From Oscillospiraceae bacterium (lineage in GTDB: Bacteria; Bacillota; Clostridia; Oscillospirales; Oscillospiraceae), in the NCBI GenBank assembly GCA_902791215.1, contig CADAUZ010000027.1, forward strand, positions 1 through 34,615: a DNA stretch of 34,615 bases, in the 5' to 3' direction. The number at the start of each line of letters is the position of its first letter. The first letter of the stretch is position 1. Below, in pieces: positions 30,789 to 34,615 of the stretch. The position numbers and the translations under genes were made by a program. Below the pieces are notes generated by a model. It searched no databases and was not told where the DNA came from. It was given only the letters and a program-made list of their open reading frames with translations.

Positions 30789-31682
30789 TTACAGCAGCAC
30801 CGCGCCCTCGCCGAAACGGCGTGGACGGGAGGCGAGCGTTTCCGCGCTCATGCGTTCTTTCGTCAGACGAATCTCACGCAACAGTTCCGCCTTGTCGCGG
30901 GGCAGCATGGCATCCACGCGGACAATATTGGACGGGTGCAGGGCAAAGTAGCGGCAGTGATCAAGCTCCAGACGGCTGACCAGCGCCTCTGTCTCGTCAA
31001 GATATTCGGCCACTGTGTTCTCCACAAAAGCGCCGCTGCGGATGTCTTCATCCAGCGGGCAGCCCGGCTCCGAGTGCATGGTGCCGGTAAAAATCAGGTT
31101 CGGCTGCCCCAGGTTTACAAGTTCCGCCGTAGCAACGGCGTTGGCCTCTCCGTTCCCGGAACCGGCACAGCCGAGGATCAGATTCAGACCGAAATCCATC
31201 CCGGCCTCTTTGAGCCGTGTCAATTCATACACCGCTTCGTCGGCAGTGTGATCCTTGTTCATGTACTTCAGTGCAGGGCCATATCCGCTCTCCACACCGA
31301 TATTCAAATCATTGATTCCCAGTTCCCGCAGTCTCCGCAGCTCATTATCCGACTTGCCGCGGATGTTCTTGATGGAGGCGTACATGGCAATGGTCTCCAC
31401 CTCCGTGAGCTTTTCGTGGATCAGGCGTGCAATCTCAGCCAGACGGTTCGCAGGCAGCACGAAGGGATCGCCGTTTTCCAGAAATACGCGCCGGGTATTC
31501 GGATAGAACAGGCTGGCTTCCTCCAGATCTTGTTCGATCTGCTCCATGGGTTCCATGTGAAAGGGCGTGTCCCGGTACATGGTGCAGAAGCTGCATCGGT
31601 TATGGGAGCAGCCCGTTGTCACCTGCAGCAGCAGAGACCGCGCCTCGAAGGGCGGACGATAGATATTGCCGGTATAGTGCAT
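30789..31682 (-). CDS. Radical SAM protein (YgiQ/Elp3-like group)
   Basis: A 297-residue radical SAM enzyme. The cluster-binding motif is C25-x4-C30-x2-C33 in GCSHNRCSFCTMY, a spacing seen in a common clostridial subgroup rather than the standard x3 spacing. GVESGYGPALKYMNKDH, typical of Elp3/HemN-type barrels, follows. There is no B12-binding domain. It uses S-adenosylmethionine and a [4Fe-4S] cluster for radical chemistry on an unknown substrate. GAGGAT lies 6 bases before the ATG, and the gene follows the small transporter gene by 23 bases. Confidence 0.88.
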   Translation of the reverse strand: MHYTGNIYRPPFEARSLLLQVTTGCSHNRCSFCTMYRDTPFHMEPMEQIEQDLEEASLFYPNTRRVFLENGDPFVLPANRLAEIARLIHEKLTEVETIAMYASIKNIRGKSDNELRRLRELGINDLNIGVESGYGPALKYMNKDHTADEAVYELTRLKEAGMDFGLNLILGCAGSGNGEANAVATAELVNLGQPNLIFTGTMHSEPGCPLDEDIRSGAFVENTVAEYLDETEALVSRLELDHCRYFALHPSNIVRVDAMLPRDKAELLREIRLTKERMSAETLASRPRRFGEGAVLL

Positions 31683-31705
31683 CGTTTTATCCTCACAATC
31701 GTAGA

Positions 31706-32122
31706 TTACAAAACCATCAGCAGCGTTCCCGCGCCGATCAGAATGCAGCCAAGCACGGACTTGGTTGTCACTTTTTCATGCAGAAAAACAAAGGCCAGCA
31801 CGATCGTGATGACGACGGAGAGCTTGTCGATCGGGACGACCTTGGACACATCTCCAAGCTGCAAAGCCTTGTAATAGCAGAGCCATGAAGCGCCCGTGGC
31901 AAGGCCGGAAAGGATCAGAAAGATCCAGCTTTTCTGGTCGATCGACCGGATGCCGCCCTGCTGATTTGTAAGGAAAACCATCCCCCACGCCATGACCACC
32001 ACGACCATCGTGCGGATCGCAGTTGCGAGATTGGAGCCAACCCCTTCAATGCCCAGCTTTGCCAGTATGGATGTCAGCGCGGCAAAGACCGCAGACCCGA
32101 GAGCTAACCAAAACCACATCAT
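31706..32122 (-). CDS. EamA-type (DMT) small transporter
   Basis: A 138-residue membrane protein with about five helices and one EamA repeat: it begins MWFWLALGSAVFAALTSILA and contains KLGIEGVGSNLATAIRT. Its end, VPIDKLSVVITIVLAFVFLHE with VLGCILIGAGTLLM, is typical of the short single-repeat DMT group that acts as dimers. The substrate is unknown. GGAGG lies 7 bases before the first of two ATGs. It lies between the 74-residue membrane protein and the radical SAM gene. Confidence 0.85.
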   Translation of the reverse strand: MMWFWLALGSAVFAALTSILAKLGIEGVGSNLATAIRTMVVVVMAWGMVFLTNQQGGIRSIDQKSWIFLILSGLATGASWLCYYKALQLGDVSKVVPIDKLSVVITIVLAFVFLHEKVTTKSVLGCILIGAGTLLMVL

Positions 32123-32138
32123 TTTATTGCCTCCTCAG

Positions 32139-32168
32139 ATGCCGCTCCGGGAAAACCCGCAGCGGCAT
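32139..32168. terminator. Hairpin between two small membrane-protein genes
   Basis: ATGCCGCT (32139-32146) pairs exactly with AGCGGCAT (32161-32168), with an inner CGGG-AAAA-CCCG stem. No T run follows on the minus strand and the ribosome site of the transporter gene comes next, so it may attenuate or protect the transcript rather than end it. Confidence 0.4.
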
Positions 32169-32176
32169 TCGTCCGT

Positions 32177-32401
32177 TTATACTTCTTTATCGGTAAATAC
32201 CCGATAGAATTTGACCATAAGGGGAACATAGGTAGCGCCGAATACGCCCAGCGCACCGAGGAAGACCGGCTTTTTGTGCGCAGGCTTGATCTGCATACCG
32301 ATCATCATCCCCAGGGAGATCAGGCAGAATTTCAGGACTGCGATGATCTTCCAGTCGCAGGTCGCAATATATCGGTTCGCTGCTTCAAACAGTCTGCTCA
32401 T
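32177..32401 (-). CDS. Small membrane protein
   Basis: A 74-residue protein of unknown family. After an amphipathic start (MSRLFEAANRYIATCDWK) it has two hydrophobic helices, about IIAVLKFCLISLGMMIGMQI and PVFLGALGVFGATYVPLMV, separated by a short KPAHKKP loop. GGAGG lies 8 bases before the ATG. It has a promoter at 32499-32527 and is probably the first gene of the operon that includes the EamA transporter and radical SAM genes. Confidence 0.75.
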   Translation of the reverse strand: MSRLFEAANRYIATCDWKIIAVLKFCLISLGMMIGMQIKPAHKKPVFLGALGVFGATYVPLMVKFYRVFTDKEV

Positions 32402-32498
32402 ACGTTTTTCCTCCGTTCATTTTCTACGTGCCCGGATCCGGGATGCCCTGGCTGTTCGATTCTCATTTGCGCGACAGATTTGATCCTTCTTTTTTGTC

Positions 32499-32527
32499 AG
32501 TCTACCACATACCGGGGATACTTGCAA
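32499..32527 (-). promoter_or_regulatory. Promoter of the 32401-27786 gene run
   Basis: On the minus strand, TTGCAA (32527-32522), 17 bases and TAGACT (32504-32499). The leader is about 95 bases. Between this promoter and 32637 I see nothing gene-like. Confidence 0.6.
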
Positions 32528-32637
32528 TCATGGGTTGATCGTATTGGGATGTAAAGCATAAGGCGCAAAATGCTTGTTCTGTTATACAAGATACGATTTT
32601 TAGAAAAGGGAAATTTTACCAAGAAATCGGCAATGAA

Positions 32638-32682
32638 AAAGCACAGCGCCGGCCGGGCTTGTCTCGGTCGGCGCTGTGCTTT
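32638..32682 (-). terminator. Terminator of the 32700-33206 gene
   Basis: AAAGCACAGCGCCGGCC (32638-32654) and 32666-32682 pair over 17 bases with one G-U pair. On the minus strand it is followed by TTTTTCATT. It lies 17 bases past the stop codon. Confidence 0.85.
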
Positions 32683-32699
32683 GTATCAGGTTTTGGGCT

Positions 32700-33206
32700 T
32701 CACTCTGCACTCAGGACGCAGGTGCCCTCGCTGATTTTCAGGGCGGTGTTTTCGGAGAGCGTGATCTGGACAGATTCGCCGGCCTTGAGCTCGTAGGATT
32801 TGAGCACTGTGCCGTAGTCGCCGATGATCTCAACCTCGGTGTTGATGATGTCGCTCATCATGCCGCCGAGAGAGCCCATCAGACCGCCGAGGGGACTGTC
32901 GCTGCCGCCGTAGAGATCGCCCAGCGAGGAGTACAGTCCGCCGTAAGTGTCGCCGGAGGTCTCCGCGCATTTGAGCGTGTAGGTGCCGGGCATGATGTCA
33001 TCGCCCACGATGTACTTGCCCTCGCGCAGGGTGATATCCTGCTGGAGCTTGAGCCCGCGGCTTTTCATCTCCTTCCGCACGGCCTCATAGAGCTGCCGGA
33101 GCTCGCTGTCGCTGTACTGCCGAAGCCCGGAATCGGCGAGCGCTGTGGGCGAGAGGACAGCCAGCGCAAGAACAAAAACGAGAAGCATGGATAACAGTCT
33201 TTTCAT
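32700..33206 (-). CDS. Exported protein of unknown function
   Basis: A 168-residue protein with a signal peptide (MKRLLSMLLVFVLALAVLSPTALA-DS). A helical, charged stretch (SDSELRQLYEAVRKEMKSRG) is followed by LREGKYIVGDDIMPGTYTLKC, a pattern (GxYxVGxDxxPGTY) common in small clostridial exported proteins. A Gly/Ser/Leu-rich loop (about 88-112: TYGGLYSSLGDLYGG) precedes the last strands. AGGAGG lies 7 bases before the ATG; the longer frame to 33302 crosses a terminator. It is transcribed alone and has a strong terminator at 32638-32682. Its function is unknown. Confidence 0.8.
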   Translation of the reverse strand: MKRLLSMLLVFVLALAVLSPTALADSGLRQYSDSELRQLYEAVRKEMKSRGLKLQQDITLREGKYIVGDDIMPGTYTLKCAETSGDTYGGLYSSLGDLYGGSDSPLGGLMGSLGGMMSDIINTEVEIIGDYGTVLKSYELKAGESVQITLSENTALKISEGTCVLSAE

Positions 33207-33257
33207 GATGTACCTCCTGTTTATTATTTTATCATGCAAAGTATACCAAAATGCAGC

Positions 33258-33294
33258 CTGCCCCGTTGACCCCGGTTTGGGGGCAACGGGGCAG
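33258..33294 (-). terminator. Terminator of the 33299-33757 gene
   Basis: CTGCCCCGTTG (33258-33268) and CAACGGGGCAG (33284-33294) pair perfectly over 11 bases, with an inner CCCC/GGGG. It lies 5 bases past the stop codon. Confidence 0.7.
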
Positions 33295-33298
33295 ATTT

Positions 33299-33757
33299 TC
33301 ATGTGAGAAACGGCGGGAGATCATTTTCCCGCAGGATCGCGTCCACGTCGTGAATGTCATAGACCCGGTTTTGGATCGCCACAATGAAGGCCGCGTCGCG
33401 GGGGAGCCGCGCGTGCAGCGGCGCCATGCCGTAGAGGATCAGCGCCTCGTCGGTCTCATTGAGATCAAACCGCGCCGCAAGGCAGAGGCGCAGGATCGTG
33501 TCGCGCTGTGTCGTGTGCTTCTGCATAGATACCAGCTTGTAGCCGTAGCGCTCCGGCAGGTCGGCGGCGAGGAACACGTCCTGCTGCAAAATGTCTTTCT
33601 CCTTGAATTTCTCGCGCATGTAGTCTGCGAAGGGATGCTCGCTGCGGATCAGCTCGTCCGCATTGCGGGAAAGAAAGCCAGCCAGATCCTCCGGCCGCAG
33701 CGCAGCAAGCTCCGCGCGCAGCCGCATTCCCACCGCTTCATAAGTTGCTTGTGCCAA
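33299..33757 (-). CDS. Protein sharing a domain with the macrodomain fusion's C terminus
   Basis: A 152-residue cytoplasmic protein. The C-terminal half (TILRLCLAARFDLNETDEAL, then FIVAIQNRVYDIHDVDAIL) aligns with the last 60 residues of the macrodomain fusion at 24970 (CDS above). Shared points are the D..I...I.N..YDI..+.A.L pattern and a preceding alpha-helical block. I recall such domains beside clostridial Ser/Thr kinases, but the role is unknown. TTG 33757 is taken as start because AAGGGTGA lies 5 bases upstream; a GTG at 33766 is too close to the ribosome site. It may share the transcript of the 74-residue gene 87 bases upstream. Confidence 0.7.
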   Translation of the reverse strand: MAQATYEAVGMRLRAELAALRPEDLAGFLSRNADELIRSEHPFADYMREKFKEKDILQQDVFLAADLPERYGYKLVSMQKHTTQRDTILRLCLAARFDLNETDEALILYGMAPLHARLPRDAAFIVAIQNRVYDIHDVDAILRENDLPPFLT

Positions 33758-33782
33758 GATGTTCACCCTTTCTATAGTTGAA

Positions 33783-33809
33783 CACCGCCCGGGCCATACC
33801 TGAGCGGTG
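33783..33809. terminator. Hairpin between the 74-residue gene and its downstream neighbour
   Basis: CACCGC (33783-33788) and GCGGTG (33804-33809) pair around 15 bases. There is no long T run. It may end part of the transcript or regulate the next gene. Confidence 0.35.
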
Positions 33810-33844
33810 CTCTACTATAGGGGCTGTAAATTTTGCGAAGGGAC

Positions 33845-34069
33845 TTACTTTTTCGTCACTTCATCCCTCAACTCCAAATGTTGCTTCTCCAACTCTTTCC
33901 ACTTCCGGTCAAGCTCCTTGAAGTCCTGAACAGCCTGCTTCATTTCGTTGGAGTTATAGGGCACGCCCTGCTCGACCAATTGCCGGAGCCGATCCCGCGC
34001 GGCTTCCAGGTCGATACCCATGCTGTAAAGCCGCGCCGCTGACGCGATAAGCAAATCCTTGTTGTCCAT
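33845..34069 (-). CDS. Small coiled-coil hypothetical protein
   Basis: A 74-residue protein, not recognised. The N-terminal half (LLIASAARLYSMGIDLEAARDRLRQLVEQG) is helical, and the C-terminal part (FKELDRKWKELEKQHLELRDEV) is a strong coiled coil. AGAGGG lies 7 bases before the ATG. It is divergent from the XRE regulator gene across a 112-base region holding its promoter and a palindromic operator, so the regulator probably controls it. Its relation to a toxin-antitoxin or phage module is open. Confidence 0.75.
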   Translation of the reverse strand: MDNKDLLIASAARLYSMGIDLEAARDRLRQLVEQGVPYNSNEMKQAVQDFKELDRKWKELEKQHLELRDEVTKK

Positions 34070-34089
34070 ACGCTATCCCTCTATTGTAA

Positions 34090-34113
34090 ATTTAGGCTAT
34101 GTATAGCCTAAAT
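34090..34113. promoter_or_regulatory. Palindromic operator for the XRE regulator
   Basis: ATTTAGGCTA (34090-34099) and TAGCCTAAAT (34104-34113) are exact reverse complements around TGTA. A third half-site, ATAGCCTA, lies at 34124-34131 within the spacer of the minus-strand promoter. The palindrome overlaps the transcription start of the 74-residue gene, so binding should repress it. Confidence 0.75.
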
Positions 34114-34140
34114 AGTAGCACGCATAGCCTACTTTTGCAA
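34112..34140 (-). promoter_or_regulatory. Promoter of the 74-residue gene
   Basis: On the minus strand, TTGCAA (34140-34135), 17 bases and TACTAT (34117-34112), the latter preceded by TGC as an extended -10. Confidence 0.65.
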
Positions 34141-34181
34141 GCTGAATTCTATATGCTTGCAAGAGAAAGGGCGGCGATGGT

Positions 34182-34424
34182 ATGGACACGATCACGGCAA
34201 TTAAGAATCGAATTCTCATGCTCTGCGCAGAACGCAATATTTCTATCAACAAACTCGCAACGATGTGCGCTTTGCCGCCGTCTTCTGTGAAGAATATCCT
34301 TTACGGCAGAAGCACCGATCCCAAAATCCTGACCATAAAAAAGATTTGCGATGGGCTGGACATCACGCTCGCGGAGTTCTTCTCCACGCCTGAGTTTGAT
34401 GCTCTGGAACAAGAAATCAAATGA
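34182..34424 (+). CDS. Small XRE-family transcriptional regulator
   Basis: An 80-residue protein that is nearly all helix-turn-helix: ERNISINKLATMCALPPSSV (residues 17-36) is the HTH core, followed by KNILYGRSTDPKILTIKKICDGLDITLAEFF, the usual end of the domain. It has no extra sensor or oligomerisation domain. The ribosome site is weak (GGGCGGCG). It faces away from the 74-residue gene and very likely binds the palindrome at 34090-34113. Such stand-alone regulators are common in mobile elements and defence modules. Its terminator is at 34460-34501. Confidence 0.9.
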   Translation: MDTITAIKNRILMLCAERNISINKLATMCALPPSSVKNILYGRSTDPKILTIKKICDGLDITLAEFFSTPEFDALEQEIK

Positions 34425-34459
34425 AGTGCTGGTCGATTTACCACAAGTATAAGGATAAT

Positions 34460-34501
34460 CGGATTGCCCGGAGGCGAGTGAAACAGTCTCGGGACAATCC
34501 G
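34460..34501 (+). terminator. Probable terminator of the XRE gene
   Basis: CGGATTG (34460-34466) and CAATCCG (34495-34501) pair perfectly, with inner CCCG/CGGG pairing, followed by TTTAT. Beyond it, to 34615, I see no gene. Confidence 0.5.
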
Positions 34502-34615
34502 TTTATGAATTTCCGCACACGGGCGTTTCATAAAAAAGGAATGATTTACCAAGTTGGCTTGGCAAAACAGAATTAGCAAGAAATGACTTTCAGCAAAAGA
34601 TTGTCATTCATTAAA

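Overview
The window looks like a chromosomal segment of a fairly GC-rich gut member of the Clostridia (Oscillospiraceae-like). The reasons are strong AGGAGG ribosome sites, TTG/GTG starts, Firmicute-type promoters, lipoproteins with lipoboxes, and clostridial gene families. The species assignment is inference. Most genes lie on the minus strand; the main exceptions are a broken transposase end, a Pro-rich double-glycine peptide, a GH3 hexosaminidase with a small downstream gene, and a small XRE regulator.

Layout. (1) 1-5.4 kb: the 3' end of an ISL3-like transposase, an intracellular alpha-amylase whose 5' leader carries a MITE-like inverted repeat, a Cys-rich U32-like protein, a second GH13 enzyme and a DUF1801 protein. 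(2) 5.7-10.5 kb: an exported papain-like protease, a lipoprotein plus iron-sulfur-flavoprotein-like pair, a Pro-rich peptide with a double-glycine leader, and an OB-fold-like lipoprotein. (3) 10.6-15.1 kb: a complete sugar ABC importer operon (ATPase, two permeases, binding protein) with a LacI-type operator inside its promoter. (4) 15.6-18.4 kb: two unrecognised exported proteins. (5) 18.5-21.4 kb: a possible structured RNA, a NagZ-like GH3 enzyme and a small hypothetical protein. (6) 21.4-21.8 kb: a displaced 3' half of tRNA-Thr(GGU) with its terminator, followed by tandem TTGTAGGAA repeats. I read this as the scar of a tRNA-integrating element lying to the right. (7) 21.8-26.7 kb: SIMPL protein, ADP-ribosylglycohydrolase/SseB-like fusion, PD-(D/E)xK nuclease flanked by direct repeats, macrodomain fusion and HD hydrolase. 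(8) 26.8-32.4 kb: secreted beta-propeller, UvrD-type helicase, GyrI-like protein, radical SAM enzyme and two small membrane proteins. (9) 32.7-34.6 kb: a secreted protein, a protein sharing a domain with the macrodomain fusion, and a divergent small-gene/XRE regulator pair around a palindromic operator.

How the genes may work together. The two GH13 enzymes and the ABC importer suggest uptake and cytoplasmic breakdown of alpha-glucan oligosaccharides, and the GH3 enzyme points to cell-wall or glycan amino-sugar turnover. The segment right of the tRNA scar is the most accessory-looking. It concentrates ADP-ribose-removing and reading domains next to a lower-GC nuclease, which could be a defence or stress module. 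No ADP-ribosyltransferase is visible, so that function is inference.
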